From positions 82,662 through 146,661 of the forward strand of contig DATHOE010000019.1 in assembly GCA_035485275.1 (NCBI GenBank): a stretch of 64,000 nt of DNA, read 5' to 3'. A program made the translations under genes and the position numbers. This stretch comes from DAIDJD01 sp035485275. GTDB taxonomy: Bacteria > Oederibacteriota > JAJYGY01 > DAIDJD01. Every line of letters begins with the position of its first letter. Position 1 is the first letter of the stretch. The notes below the pieces were generated by a model. That model made no database searches. It was not told the origin of the DNA and saw only the letters and a list, made by a program, of their open reading frames with translations. Shown piece by piece: positions 19,124 to 27,274 of the stretch.

Positions 19124-20029
19124 ATGGGCCTTTTTGACGTCTTCTCGAAGGGTCTGCAGCGCACCCGCGCGGTGCTTGAACGCGCCTTCAACACGGTGGT
19201 GGGCGGCGGGCTGGACCCGGTGTCGCTGCAGGCTTTGGAGGCCTCCTTCCTGGCGGCCGACCTGGGACCGGACCTCGCCTCCCGGCTGGTCGACGAGATC
19301 CGGCGGGCGCCCGGAGGGGCCGAGGGCGCGCGCGCGGCGGCCAGGGCCTTCCTGCTCAAGGAACTCTCCAAGGTCCAGCCCCGCGACGGGGACTGGCTCA
19401 CGCGGCCGCGCCTGGCGCGGCCCGAGGTGACCCTGCTGCTGGGGGTCAACGGCTCGGGGAAGACCACCACGGCCGGCAAGCTGGCGGCCCATTTCCAGGC
19501 GAAGGACGAGAAGGTCCTGCTGGGCGCGGCGGATACCTTCCGCGCCGCGGCCGCGGACCAGCTGGACTTGTGGGCCGGGCGCAGCGGAGCCGCCCTCCTG
19601 CGCCAGAAAGAGGGCGCCGACCCGGCCTCGGTGGCCTTTGACGCGGTCGGGCGGGGCCTCGCGGGCGGCTTTGACCGGGTCATCATCGACACGGCCGGGC
19701 GCCTGCAGACCAAGGTCAACCTGATGGAGGAATTGAAGAAGGTGCACCGGGTCTGCGGCAAGGCCATGGCCGGGGCGCCGCACCAGGTCCTGCTCGTGCT
19801 CGACGGCACTTCCGGCCAGAACATGCTTTCCCAGGCGCGCATCTTCCACGCGGCCGTGCCCCTCAGCGGGCTGGTGGTCACCAAGTTGGACGGCACTGCC
19901 AAGGCCGGGGCCGTGCTGGCAGTGGCCGCCGAGACCGGGGTCGGCGTGCAATTGGTCGGCCTGGGCGAAGGCGTCAACGATCTCAGGGAGTTCGAACGTG
20001 CCGCCTTCATCGACGCCCTGCTTCCCTGA
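19124..20029 (+). CDS. ftsY: Signal recognition particle receptor FtsY
   Basis: SRP GTPase that docks ribosome-nascent-chain complexes at the membrane for co-translational insertion. The helical N domain occupies residues 1 to about 100. The G domain shows GVNGSGKTTT from about 106, DTFRAAAADQL, DTAGRL and TKLDGTAKAG. At 301 residues it lacks the long acidic A domain of the E. coli protein, as in Bacillus FtsY, so membrane binding probably uses the N-terminal amphipathic stretch (MGLFDVFSKGLQ). ATG 19124 follows ACAGGGGCCC. It overlaps recJ by 32 bases. Confidence 0.95.
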   Translation: MGLFDVFSKGLQRTRAVLERAFNTVVGGGLDPVSLQALEASFLAADLGPDLASRLVDEIRRAPGGAEGARAAARAFLLKELSKVQPRDGDWLTRPRLARPEVTLLLGVNGSGKTTTAGKLAAHFQAKDEKVLLGAADTFRAAAADQLDLWAGRSGAALLRQKEGADPASVAFDAVGRGLAGGFDRVIIDTAGRLQTKVNLMEELKKVHRVCGKAMAGAPHQVLLVLDGTSGQNMLSQARIFHAAVPLSGLVVTKLDGTAKAGAVLAVAAETGVGVQLVGLGEGVNDLREFERAAFIDALLP

Positions 20030-21743
20030 AGCCCCGGCGCTATGGCGCCTGCGGCAGCCCCTTCCCGGGGCCGAGGCGGCCCTCGCCGCCGGCGGCCGTT
20101 TCCCCGCGCCCCTGGCCGGCCTGCTGGCCGCGCGCGGATATGCCGACCCAGCACTGGCCTCGGCCTTCCTCGCCTCCGGGATGGCGGACTGCCACGATCC
20201 CCGGCTCCTGTGGGGCATGGACCTGGCGGTGGACCGCCTGGCTGAGGCCTGGCGCCGCCGAGAAAAAGTGGCGGTGTTCGGGGATTACGACGTCGACGGC
20301 GTCACCAGCACGGTGCTGCTGGTCAAATTGTTCACCCTGCTGGGGATGGCCCACGAGCCCTACATCCCGGACCGCTTCCTGGAGGGCTACGGCCCAAATG
20401 CCGCCGCCTTCAGGGAACTGAAGGCCCGCGGCGCGGCCGTGCTGGTCACGGTGGACTGCGGCATCAACTCCATGGCCGAGGCCCTGGAAGCGAAGGCCCT
20501 GGGCCTCGACCTGATCATCACCGACCACCACCTTCCGGGCCCGGCTTTGCCCGTGGCCCTGGCCGTGGTCAACCCCCAGACCTCGCCGGCCTACCCCTAC
20601 CCGATGCTGGGCGGGGTGGGGGTGGCATACAAGCTGGCCCAGGCCCTTCTGCGGAAGCTGGAGCATCCCAAGGCCGATGACTTTTTGGACCACATGCTGG
20701 AGCTGGTGGCCCTGGGCACGGTGTGCGATGTGGCGCCCCTGGACGGCGAGAACCGCGCCCTGGTGCGAACCGGCATCGCCCGCATCCGCCAGGGTCGCTG
20801 GCTGGGCCTGCGCAGCCTCGCCGCGGTCTGCGGCGTGGACTTGAGGCAGGCGGACGCCGGCATGCTGGGCTTCCAGCTGGGCCCGCGGCTCAACGCCGGG
20901 GGGCGCGTCGGCGACGCCATGCTGGGCGTGAAGCTTCTGCTGTCCAAGGATCCCCTGCAAAGCCGGGAGCTGGCGGGAGCCTTGGACGCCGCCAACCGGG
21001 AGCGCCGCGGCCTGGAGAAGAGCGTGGTGGCGGAGGCGACCGCGCGCGCCGAACAAAAGATCGCCGCGGGCGCCCGCAGCCTGGTCCTCTGGGACGCGGC
21101 CTGGCACCCGGGAGTGGTGGGCCTGGCCGCCTCGCGCCTGCTGGAACGCTTCCAGGTGCCTTCCTTCGTGTTCGCGGTGGACCAGGACAAGGCCAAGGGC
21201 TCGGGCCGGTCCCGCAAGCCCTTCAACCTGGTGGAGGCGCTGCGGGCCTGCGCCCCGTACCTGCTCAAATACGGGGGCCATGAGGTCGCGGCAGGGGCCA
21301 GCGCCGCGCTGGAGAGCCTGCCCGCCTTCGCCGAGGCCTTCGAGGGCCAGGCCTCGCGGCTGAGCGCTCAGGATTCGCAAAGGGTGGTGGACGTGGATCT
21401 TGAGGTCCGCCTGCGGGACATCGACGAAGGGTGGATGGGACGCCTGGAGGCCTTCGAGCCTCACGGTTCCAAGAATCCGCGGCCCAGCTTCCTGGCCAAG
21501 GGCCTCAAGCTGGGCTCCGGCACCCGGGCCGTGGGGGAAGACGGCGCCCATTTGAAGCTGGAACTGAGGCAGGGCGGCGCAGCCTTCCAGGGCATCGCCT
21601 TCAAGCAGGGAAGCCGCTGCGAGTGCCTGCTCGCCGTCGAGAACGTGGACGCGGTCTTCCACCTGGGCTGGAACACATGGAACGGCGTCCGTTCCATACA
21701 GATGGATGTGCGCGACCTGCGCCCCTCCGAAGAGAGTCGCTGA
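19998..21743 (+). CDS. recJ: Single-stranded-DNA exonuclease RecJ
   Basis: 5'-3' single-strand DNA exonuclease of recombination and mismatch repair. The DHH-phosphoesterase motifs are intact: DYDVDG at residues 96-101, TVDCGI, TDHH at 175-178, LGTVCDVAPL, and the DHHA1 motif YGGHEVAAG. The 581-residue length is normal. GTG 19998 was chosen because AGGGAG lies eight bases upstream and no in-frame ATG occurs nearby; the start therefore overlaps the ftsY end by 32 bases. It lies in the same run as mutS, whose pathway RecJ can serve. Confidence 0.93.
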   Translation: MPPSSTPCFPEAPALWRLRQPLPGAEAALAAGGRFPAPLAGLLAARGYADPALASAFLASGMADCHDPRLLWGMDLAVDRLAEAWRRREKVAVFGDYDVDGVTSTVLLVKLFTLLGMAHEPYIPDRFLEGYGPNAAAFRELKARGAAVLVTVDCGINSMAEALEAKALGLDLIITDHHLPGPALPVALAVVNPQTSPAYPYPMLGGVGVAYKLAQALLRKLEHPKADDFLDHMLELVALGTVCDVAPLDGENRALVRTGIARIRQGRWLGLRSLAAVCGVDLRQADAGMLGFQLGPRLNAGGRVGDAMLGVKLLLSKDPLQSRELAGALDAANRERRGLEKSVVAEATARAEQKIAAGARSLVLWDAAWHPGVVGLAASRLLERFQVPSFVFAVDQDKAKGSGRSRKPFNLVEALRACAPYLLKYGGHEVAAGASAALESLPAFAEAFEGQASRLSAQDSQRVVDVDLEVRLRDIDEGWMGRLEAFEPHGSKNPRPSFLAKGLKLGSGTRAVGEDGAHLKLELRQGGAAFQGIAFKQGSRCECLLAVENVDAVFHLGWNTWNGVRSIQMDVRDLRPSEESR

Positions 21744-21744
21744 G

Positions 21745-22311
21745 ATGCGCATATTCGCCGGCAGCGCCAAAGGCCGATTCGTCAACGCCCCGCCCGACGC
21801 CAAGCTGCGTCCGACCACGGACCGGGTGCGCCTGGCCGTGTTCAACGCCACGGCCGGCCTGATCCCGGGCTGCCGCTTCCTCGACCTTTTTTGCGGCAGC
21901 GGTTCCATGGGCCTGGAGGCGCTTTCGCGCGGGGCGCAACGGGTGCTGTTCATCGACAGCCAGAGGCCCTGCGTGGAGGCCCTGCGCGTCACAGCCAGGG
22001 ACTTCGGGTTCCAGGCATCGTCCTGGGAGGCCTGGTGCGCGGACTACCGCCGGGGCCTGGCCTCCCTGGCCGCGCGCGGGGAGAAGGCGGACCTGGCCTA
22101 CCTCGACCCGCCCTACGACGCCGGCCTCGGCCCGGACGCCCTGAGGCTGCTGGTGGAATTGAAGCTGATGGCGGAGCACGAAAACATGCGGGTGCTGTAC
22201 GAGCACGCCTCGGATGTCGAGTCGCCCACGGTCGGGGGGCTGGCCCTGTACCGGCGCTACGACCACGGCGCGGCCAGCGTCAGCGTCTACGGCCCCGTGC
22301 CTGCGGGATAG
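21745..22311 (+). CDS. rsmD: 16S rRNA (guanine(966)-N(2))-methyltransferase
   Basis: SAM-dependent methyltransferase that modifies G966 of 16S rRNA. The 188-residue protein has the Rossmann SAM motif FLDLFCGSGSMGLEAL from residue 45 and the catalytic DPPY at 121-124. The N-terminus MRIFAGSAKGR and the PTTDRVRLAVFN stretch are typical of RsmD/YhhF. ATG 21745 lies one base after the recJ stop; an upstream in-frame start would lie within recJ. Usually paired with coaD, which is absent here. Confidence 0.93.
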   Translation: MRIFAGSAKGRFVNAPPDAKLRPTTDRVRLAVFNATAGLIPGCRFLDLFCGSGSMGLEALSRGAQRVLFIDSQRPCVEALRVTARDFGFQASSWEAWCADYRRGLASLAARGEKADLAYLDPPYDAGLGPDALRLLVELKLMAEHENMRVLYEHASDVESPTVGGLALYRRYDHGAASVSVYGPVPAG

Positions 22312-22319
22312 GGGAAGCC

Positions 22320-22757
22320 ATGGTCCGTTTCAGCTTCAACAGCGGCGCCACGGCGCGCAAGGGGATCCTGGGCTGGGTCACCCAGTGGCTGGTCAACGCC
22401 TGCGGGCTGGCCCTGGTCGCGCGCACCGTGGGCGGGGTGGGCCTGCGCGTGGACAGCGGGACCCAGGCCCTGCTGACGGTGCTGGGCGCCGCGGCCGTGC
22501 TGGGCCTCCTCAACATCCTGCTGAAGCCCCTGCTCCTGCTCGTCACCCTGCCCGTCAACCTCCTGTCGCTGGGGCTCTTCACCTTCGTGGTCAACGGCCT
22601 GGTGCTGTGGCTGGTCGCCGCGCTGGTCCCCGACTTCTCCATCGCCGGCTTCTGGACCGCGGTCTGGGCGGCCCTGTGCTTTTCGGCCTTCACCCTGGCG
22701 CTCAACGCGCTCCTGGGCTCGGCCAGCCTGGACGTCCGCATGGACCGGAGGCCCTGA
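22320..22757 (+). CDS. Small membrane protein, phage-holin-4 superfamily (YvlD-like)
   Basis: The 145-residue protein has four predicted transmembrane segments. The NILLKPLLLLVTLPVNLLSLG and FTFVVNGLVLWLVAALVP stretches are characteristic of the YvlD/DUF360 family of unknown function. ATG 22320 follows GGGGAAGCC. The N-terminal FSFNSGATARKGILG is basic and probably cytoplasmic. It sits between rsmD and mutS with short gaps, so it is likely co-transcribed. A true holin role is not implied, because no lysis genes or phage genes are nearby. Confidence 0.8.
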   Translation: MVRFSFNSGATARKGILGWVTQWLVNACGLALVARTVGGVGLRVDSGTQALLTVLGAAAVLGLLNILLKPLLLLVTLPVNLLSLGLFTFVVNGLVLWLVAALVPDFSIAGFWTAVWAALCFSAFTLALNALLGSASLDVRMDRRP

Positions 22758-22758
22758 C

Positions 22759-25377
22759 ATGGCGGCGCTGAAGGGGCCCTCGATGATGGAGCAGTACCAG
22801 TCCATCAAGGACCAGAACCCCGACTGCCTGCTCTTTTTCCGTTTGGGGGACTTCTACGAGCTCTTCGGCGAGGACGCCAAGGAGGCCAGCCGCCTGCTCG
22901 GGATCACGCTGACCGCCAGGACCTCGGGGGAGGGACGCAGCGTCCGCGTGCCCATGGCCGGTGTGCCCTTCCACGCGGCCTCGCAATACCTGCAGCGCCT
23001 GCTCAAGGCCGGAAAAAAGGTCGCCATCTGCGAGCAGATGGAGGACCCGAAGGCCTCCAAGGGAATGGTCCGCCGCGAGCTGGTGCGCGTCGTCACCCCC
23101 GGCACGGCCCTGGAGGACGGCTTCCTGGACCAGCGCAGCAACAACTACGTGGCCGCCCTCTTCGAGGCCAAGGACGGCAGGCTCGGCCTGGCCTGGGCCG
23201 ACAACGCCACCGGGGAATTCATGGCCCTGGGGCTGCCGGCCGATCCCGCGGCGCTGGAGGAGAACCTGCAGCGCCTGCGCCCCTCGGAGCTGCTCCTGGC
23301 CCAGGGCCGCGCAACGGCCTCCTTGGGCCCGGGCCTCGCGTCCGGCGCGGTGCTGAGCGAGGCGGACGCCTGGACCTTCGAGCCCGGCGAGGCCGCGCGC
23401 CGCCTCAAGGAGCACTTTGGCGTGGCGACCCTGGACGGCTTCGGCCTGGCGGAGGGCTCCCCGGAGGCCTCCGCGGCCGGCGCCCTGCTGGCCTACCTGG
23501 GCAAGACCCAGCGCAGCGCGCTGGCCCACGTCCGCGACCTCAGGATATTCCAGCCCGAGGGCCACCTCAGGCTCGACGCCTCGGCGCAGCGCGACCTGGA
23601 GATCGTCCAAAACCTGGAGGACGGCGGCGCGGCCAACACCCTCTTCAGCGTGGTGGACAAGGCCGTCAGCGCCGCGGGAACGCGCGCGCTCAAGCAGTGG
23701 CTCAAGGCGCCGCTGGCCGACCTGGCCGCGATCGTGCCGCGGCAGGACGCGGTGGACGCGCTGCACGGCCAGGGCGAGCTGCGCTCCCGTTTGCGCGAGA
23801 TCCTTGGGCGGGGCGCGGACCTCGAGCGCATCGTGGCCAAGGCCGGCTGCATGGCCGCGGGCCCCCGCGACCTGGCCGGGGCCCGGCAGACCCTGCGCCT
23901 GCTGCCGGAGCTGGGTGCGCTCCTGGCCGGCTGCGGCGGGCTCCTGGGCGGCCCGGACCCCGCGCCCTTCGCCGCCCTGCTCGCGCTCCTCGAAAGCGCC
24001 CTGGTGGAGGACCCGCCGGCCCTGCTGCGCGAGGGGGGCTTTGTGAAGCCGGGCTTCGACGCGCTTCTCGACGAGGCCGTCTCCGACGGCCATGGCGCGC
24101 GGGAAAAAGTCCTGGCCGTGCAGGAGCAGGAACGCGCCCGCAGCGGCAACCCAAAGCTGAAGGTCCAGTTCAACAGCGTCTTCGGCTATTACATCGAAGT
24201 GAGCAAGGGCCAGGCCTCCTCCGTGCCCGGGGACTACGAGCGCAAGCAGACCCTGGTGGCGGCCGAGCGCTTCACCACGCCGGGCCTGCGGGCCATTGAA
24301 ACCCGCGTGCTCACCGCCGAGGCCCGCCGCAAGGCGCGCGAAAGCGAACTGTTCGAGGGACTGCGCCAGAAGCTCCTGCTGGAGGCCCGCGTGCTGGGGG
24401 ACCTGGCCCGCGTGCTGGCGGCGCTGGACGCCCTGGCGGCGCTGGCCGAGGCCGCGGCCCGGCAGGGCTGGACGCGGCCCGTCCTGGACGCCTCCACGGT
24501 CCTGGACATCCGCGCTGGCCGCCATCCGGTCCTGGAGCCGCTGCTGCGCGCGCAGGGCGCGACCTTCGAGCCCAACGACTGCGTCCTGGACACGGACGAG
24601 GGGCAGATCAGCCTGATCACGGGCCCCAACATGGCGGGCAAGTCCACCTACATGCGCCAGACCGCGCTCATCGTGCTGCTGGCCCAAAGCGGCAGCTTCG
24701 TGCCCGCTGCCTCTGCGCGCATCGGACTGGTGGACCGCATCTTCACGCGCGTGGGGGCCAGCGACCGCCTGAGCCGGGGCATGAGCACCTTCCTGGTGGA
24801 GATGACCGAGACCGCCAACATCCTGAGGAACGCCACCCGCAGGAGCCTGGTCGTTCTCGACGAGATCGGGCGGGGCACCAGCACCTACGACGGCGTCAGC
24901 ATCGCCTGGGCCGTGGTCCAGCAGCTGCACGACGCGCCGCACCTGGGCTGCCGCACGCTCTTCGCCACCCACTATTTCGAGCTGGCCGAGCTGGAAGGCC
25001 GCCTGGCGCGGGTGCGGAACTATTCCGTGGCGGTGCGGGAGTGGCAGGGCAAGATCGTGTTCCTGCACTCCATCAAAAGGGGCGCCTCAGAGCACAGCTA
25101 CGGCATCGCCGTGGCGCGGCTGGCCGGGATCCCGGAGACGGTGCTGAAGCAGGCCAGGGCGGTGCTGGCCTCCCTGGAGATGCACCGCCGCCCGCCGCGG
25201 GAGCCCGCGGAGGGGCCCCAAGCCTTGGACCTCTTCGAGGCCGCGCCGCGGGACGGGGAAGCGGAGGGCGTGCTTGAGCGCCTTCGTTCCCTGGACAGCG
25301 ACAACCTGACGCCGCTGAGGGCCCTGCAGGAGCTGCAGGAAATGAAGGACATCCTTTTGCGGGGCGGGCATGTCTAA
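22759..25377 (+). CDS. mutS: DNA mismatch repair protein MutS
   Basis: Mismatch-recognition ATPase. The N-terminal mismatch-binding domain shows FFRLGDFYELFGEDA, including the Phe-x-Glu mismatch wedge in DFYELF. The connector, core and clamp domains follow, with FNSVFGYYIEV. The ATPase has Walker A GPNMAGKS at about 622-629, then VGASDRLSRGMSTFLVEM, LDEIGRGTSTYDG and ATHYFEL. The 872-residue length is normal for MutS1. The C-terminus overlaps the next gene by eight bases. mutL is not adjacent: it lies about 32 kb downstream, beyond the flagellar cluster. Confidence 0.97.
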   Translation: MAALKGPSMMEQYQSIKDQNPDCLLFFRLGDFYELFGEDAKEASRLLGITLTARTSGEGRSVRVPMAGVPFHAASQYLQRLLKAGKKVAICEQMEDPKASKGMVRRELVRVVTPGTALEDGFLDQRSNNYVAALFEAKDGRLGLAWADNATGEFMALGLPADPAALEENLQRLRPSELLLAQGRATASLGPGLASGAVLSEADAWTFEPGEAARRLKEHFGVATLDGFGLAEGSPEASAAGALLAYLGKTQRSALAHVRDLRIFQPEGHLRLDASAQRDLEIVQNLEDGGAANTLFSVVDKAVSAAGTRALKQWLKAPLADLAAIVPRQDAVDALHGQGELRSRLREILGRGADLERIVAKAGCMAAGPRDLAGARQTLRLLPELGALLAGCGGLLGGPDPAPFAALLALLESALVEDPPALLREGGFVKPGFDALLDEAVSDGHGAREKVLAVQEQERARSGNPKLKVQFNSVFGYYIEVSKGQASSVPGDYERKQTLVAAERFTTPGLRAIETRVLTAEARRKARESELFEGLRQKLLLEARVLGDLARVLAALDALAALAEAAARQGWTRPVLDASTVLDIRAGRHPVLEPLLRAQGATFEPNDCVLDTDEGQISLITGPNMAGKSTYMRQTALIVLLAQSGSFVPAASARIGLVDRIFTRVGASDRLSRGMSTFLVEMTETANILRNATRRSLVVLDEIGRGTSTYDGVSIAWAVVQQLHDAPHLGCRTLFATHYFELAELEGRLARVRNYSVAVREWQGKIVFLHSIKRGASEHSYGIAVARLAGIPETVLKQARAVLASLEMHRRPPREPAEGPQALDLFEAAPRDGEAEGVLERLRSLDSDNLTPLRALQELQEMKDILLRGGHV

Positions 25378-25720
25378 GACCGCGGCGCAGCAGCAGATCG
25401 AACTGCTTAAACGCATGAAGGCCGGGCGGCTGGAGCCTTCAGCGCCCGTTGCCGCGCCCGCGCCACGCGCCAAGGCCAAGAAAACGGCCTCGCCCCGGGT
25501 CGAACGCGTCGCCAGCCTTCCGCTGAGCCGCGAAACCTGGCGGCTGTTGCTGCGGAGGCAGGCCGCCACCCGGGAATTCCGCGGGAAAAAAGACATGGGC
25601 GAATGGGCCGCGCGTCTCGTGCTGGCCCTGCCGGCCGGCGCCCACAGCCTGGACGCCGATGCGATCGAGGAATTGTTCGCGTGCATGCGCGCTTTCTGCG
25701 CGGAAAAAGGCCTGCGATGA
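25370..25720 (+). CDS. Hypothetical protein after mutS
   Basis: A 116-residue basic protein of no recognised family. Residues 1-18 form an amphipathic helix (QQQIELLKRM), followed by an Ala/Pro/Lys-rich linker to about 45, then a helical region with many Arg and Leu (SRETWRLLLRRQAATREF) and a C-terminal helical part. No signal peptide or membrane segment is present. ATG 25370 overlaps the mutS end by eight bases, and the stop overlaps the next start (ATGA), so it is translationally coupled on both sides. Position just upstream of the flagellar promoter suggests, without proving, a link to motility. Confidence 0.7.
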   Translation: MSKTAAQQQIELLKRMKAGRLEPSAPVAAPAPRAKAKKTASPRVERVASLPLSRETWRLLLRRQAATREFRGKKDMGEWAARLVLALPAGAHSLDADAIEELFACMRAFCAEKGLR

Positions 25721-26079
25721 AATCCGGCCCCGATTTGCGGGCCTTGGCGGAGCTGTTTGAGGAGGCTTGCGCCCTCAACCGGGAGGCCTTGGCCGCTCTT
25801 GAGGCCGGGACCCCGCTGCATGCATTGAGCGGACTCTTCGGCCGCAAGCAGGGCCTGGCCGAGTCCCTTGAAAAAGAGTGGTCCGGCTCCGCTTCCCAGG
25901 CCCGGGGAAGCAACGCGGATTTGGAGCGGGTCTTGAGGTCCCAAAAAGAGGCCGCACTCCTGGAAACGCGCCTGTCCGAAGCTCTCGGAAATGCTGTTCC
26001 ACGTTCCGGCAAGGCCCTGGCCGCTTATAAAAAAAATACTTTAGGAGCGCGTTCGGAGGGCCTAGATCATTCAAGATGA
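25717..26079 (+). CDS. Hypothetical helical protein, possibly FlgN-like chaperone
   Basis: A 120-residue, almost entirely helical protein. The repeated Leu/Glu/Ala heptads (LAELFEEACALNREALAALE, then LFGRKQGLAESLEKE and LERVLRSQKEAALLETRL) resemble FlgN/FliT-type export chaperones, which often precede flagellar structural genes. No conserved catalytic motif is seen. ATG 25717 overlaps the previous stop by four bases; a longer reading frame from 25603 would lie within that gene. The stop precedes the flgB promoter by about 85 bases. The FlgN assignment rests only on size, helical pattern and position. Confidence 0.6.
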   Translation: MKSGPDLRALAELFEEACALNREALAALEAGTPLHALSGLFGRKQGLAESLEKEWSGSASQARGSNADLERVLRSQKEAALLETRLSEALGNAVPRSGKALAAYKKNTLGARSEGLDHSR

Positions 26080-26165
26080 TGTGCATTTTACTTAATGAAA
26101 CACCGATTTTCTTGTTGTGGGTAAGGCTCAAGTAAGCTGGATTTTCAATGTTTTTCACAAATCCC

Positions 26166-26194
26166 TTGACAGGGAGTTTTCACAAGACTAACAT
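26166..26194 (+). promoter_or_regulatory. Strong sigma-70-type promoter of the flagellar cluster
   Basis: TTGACA (26166-26171) matches the -35 consensus exactly and is followed after exactly 17 bases by TAACAT (26189-26194), a four-of-six -10 match. The surroundings are AT-rich compared with the genes. Transcription would start near 26201, leaving a leader of about 84 bases before flgB. It suggests that the early flagellar operon is read by the housekeeping sigma factor rather than by FliA or sigma-54. Confidence 0.7.
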
Positions 26195-26258
26195 CCCCCT
26201 GCCAAGAACGTAACTCATTGCGGAACTGTATTCCACAAATACGGTTTCCCGCAGGGGG
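26195..26258 (+). repeat. Inverted repeat spanning the flagellar leader
   Basis: CCCCCTGC (26195-26202) and GCAGGGGG (26251-26258) are perfect reverse complements 48 bases apart. The left arm lies at about -6 to +2 of the predicted start site and so is only partly in the RNA. A pair of DNA operator half-sites is therefore as likely as an RNA stem. The right arm also provides the only good Shine-Dalgarno-like purine run before flgB. Confidence 0.4.
26222..26248 (+). promoter_or_regulatory. Leader hairpin upstream of flgB
   Basis: In RNA, bases 26222-26232 can pair with 26238-26248 to give an eleven-pair stem (two G-U pairs) closed by a five-base CCACA loop. It sits in the 5' untranslated leader between the predicted start of transcription and the flgB start. 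A role in RNA stability or translational control is possible; it is not followed by a T run, so it is not an obvious terminator. Confidence 0.45.
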
Positions 26259-26284
26259 ACTCCCTTGTACTCACTTAAATCCTA

Positions 26285-26719
26285 GTGATTGAACGCCTTC
26301 TGTCGACGGACATGTTGGACCTCATCCAGCGCGCGCTGGATGCGTCCTCTATGGCGCATTCGGTCATAGCCAACAACATAGCCAACGTCGACACCCCCGG
26401 CTTCAAGCGCTCGGAAGTCGTGTTCAACGAGCAGCTTAAGGACGCCATCCAGGCGCGCCAGGCCGACGCGCAACAGCTGCCCCTGGCCCGGACCGACCCC
26501 CGCCACCTGGATCTCGACCCCCTGCCCCCGCTCAGCTCCCTGAAGCCCAAGGTCGTGACCGACCTCTCCAGCAGCCTGCGCAACGACGGCAACAACGTGG
26601 ATATAGACACGGAAGTGTCCCTGCTGGCCCAGAACACGGTCTGGTACCAGACCCTGGCCCAGATCACCCAGCACCAGTTCACCGGAATGCTCGACGCAAT
26701 CACCGACAACGTGAAGTGA
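26285..26719 (+). CDS. flgB: Flagellar basal-body rod protein FlgB
   Basis: Proximal rod protein exported through the flagellar type III system and polymerised in the periplasmic space. The 144-residue protein has the rod-family N-terminal SVIANNIANVDTPGFKRSEV. The C-terminal helical half includes the VSLLAQNTVWYQTLAQ segment. GTG 26285 gives MIERLLSTDML; ATG 26312 is an alternative. Neither has a good ribosome-binding site directly upstream, which suggests translational control through the leader or coupling to a tiny upstream frame. First gene of the flagellar operon. Confidence 0.93.
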   Translation: MIERLLSTDMLDLIQRALDASSMAHSVIANNIANVDTPGFKRSEVVFNEQLKDAIQARQADAQQLPLARTDPRHLDLDPLPPLSSLKPKVVTDLSSSLRNDGNNVDIDTEVSLLAQNTVWYQTLAQITQHQFTGMLDAITDNVK

Positions 26720-26732
26720 GCAGGAGGCGCCC

Positions 26733-27242
26733 ATGAAGGTGTTCAGCAGCTTCGAGATCAGCGCGTCCGGACTGTCCGCCGAGCGTCTGCGCATGGACGT
26801 GACGGCGAACAACATCGCCAACGTCGAGACCACGCGCACCCCGGCCGGCGGCCCCTACCAGCGCCAGATGGTGGTGTTCGAGCCCCGCGAGGAGCAGGCG
26901 CCCTTCCAGCTTCCCGCCGCGCTGAGCGAGCTCTTCGGCGACCGCGACAGCGTCAGCGCGGCTCAGCCGAGCGAGCTTTCCCAGGACCCCTCCCAGGGCC
27001 AGGGTGTGCGGGTGGTGGGCGTGGTCGCGGACCCCTCCCCGCCGCGCATGGTCTACGAGCCCGGGCACCCCGACGCCAACGCCCAGGGCTATGTCGCCAT
27101 GCCCAACGTCTCCATGGTCAACGAGATGGTGGACATGATGTCCGCCACCCGTGCCTACGAGGCCAACATCGCGGCCATCGACAGCGCCAAGAGCATGTAC
27201 CAGCAGGCCATCTCCATCGTCGGCCAGTCGACCGCCTACTAA
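26733..27242 (+). CDS. flgC: Flagellar basal-body rod protein FlgC
   Basis: Proximal rod component. The 169-residue protein shows the N-terminal ISASGLSAERLRMDVTANNI and NVETTRTPAGGPYQRQ motifs and the C-terminal family box PNVSMVNEMVDMMSATRAYE. ATG 26733 follows AGCAGGAGGCGCCC, a good ribosome-binding site. The middle (residues 55-105) is longer than in the roughly 135-residue enteric FlgC. It lies in the universal flgB-flgC-fliE order. Confidence 0.96.
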   Translation: MKVFSSFEISASGLSAERLRMDVTANNIANVETTRTPAGGPYQRQMVVFEPREEQAPFQLPAALSELFGDRDSVSAAQPSELSQDPSQGQGVRVVGVVADPSPPRMVYEPGHPDANAQGYVAMPNVSMVNEMVDMMSATRAYEANIAAIDSAKSMYQQAISIVGQSTAY

Positions 27243-27274
27243 GCTCCACGGCCCCTCCTCAAGAGCTTTGAACC

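Noticed and set aside
16663..20154. Very long minus-strand reading frame opposite smc and ftsY
   Set aside because: It is the codon shadow of GC-rich genes on the other strand; composition is Ala/Arg/Gly-rich with no domain pattern, while smc and ftsY show all their motifs.
22320..22757. True phage holin
   Set aside because: The protein belongs to the YvlD-like membrane family; no endolysin or phage gene is nearby and neighbours are housekeeping genes.
26083..26109. Possible sigma-28 promoter (ACCGATTT with an upstream T-rich element)
   Set aside because: The -35-like part matches the TAAAGTTT consensus at only three or four positions; the TTGACA-N17-TAACAT promoter downstream is far better.
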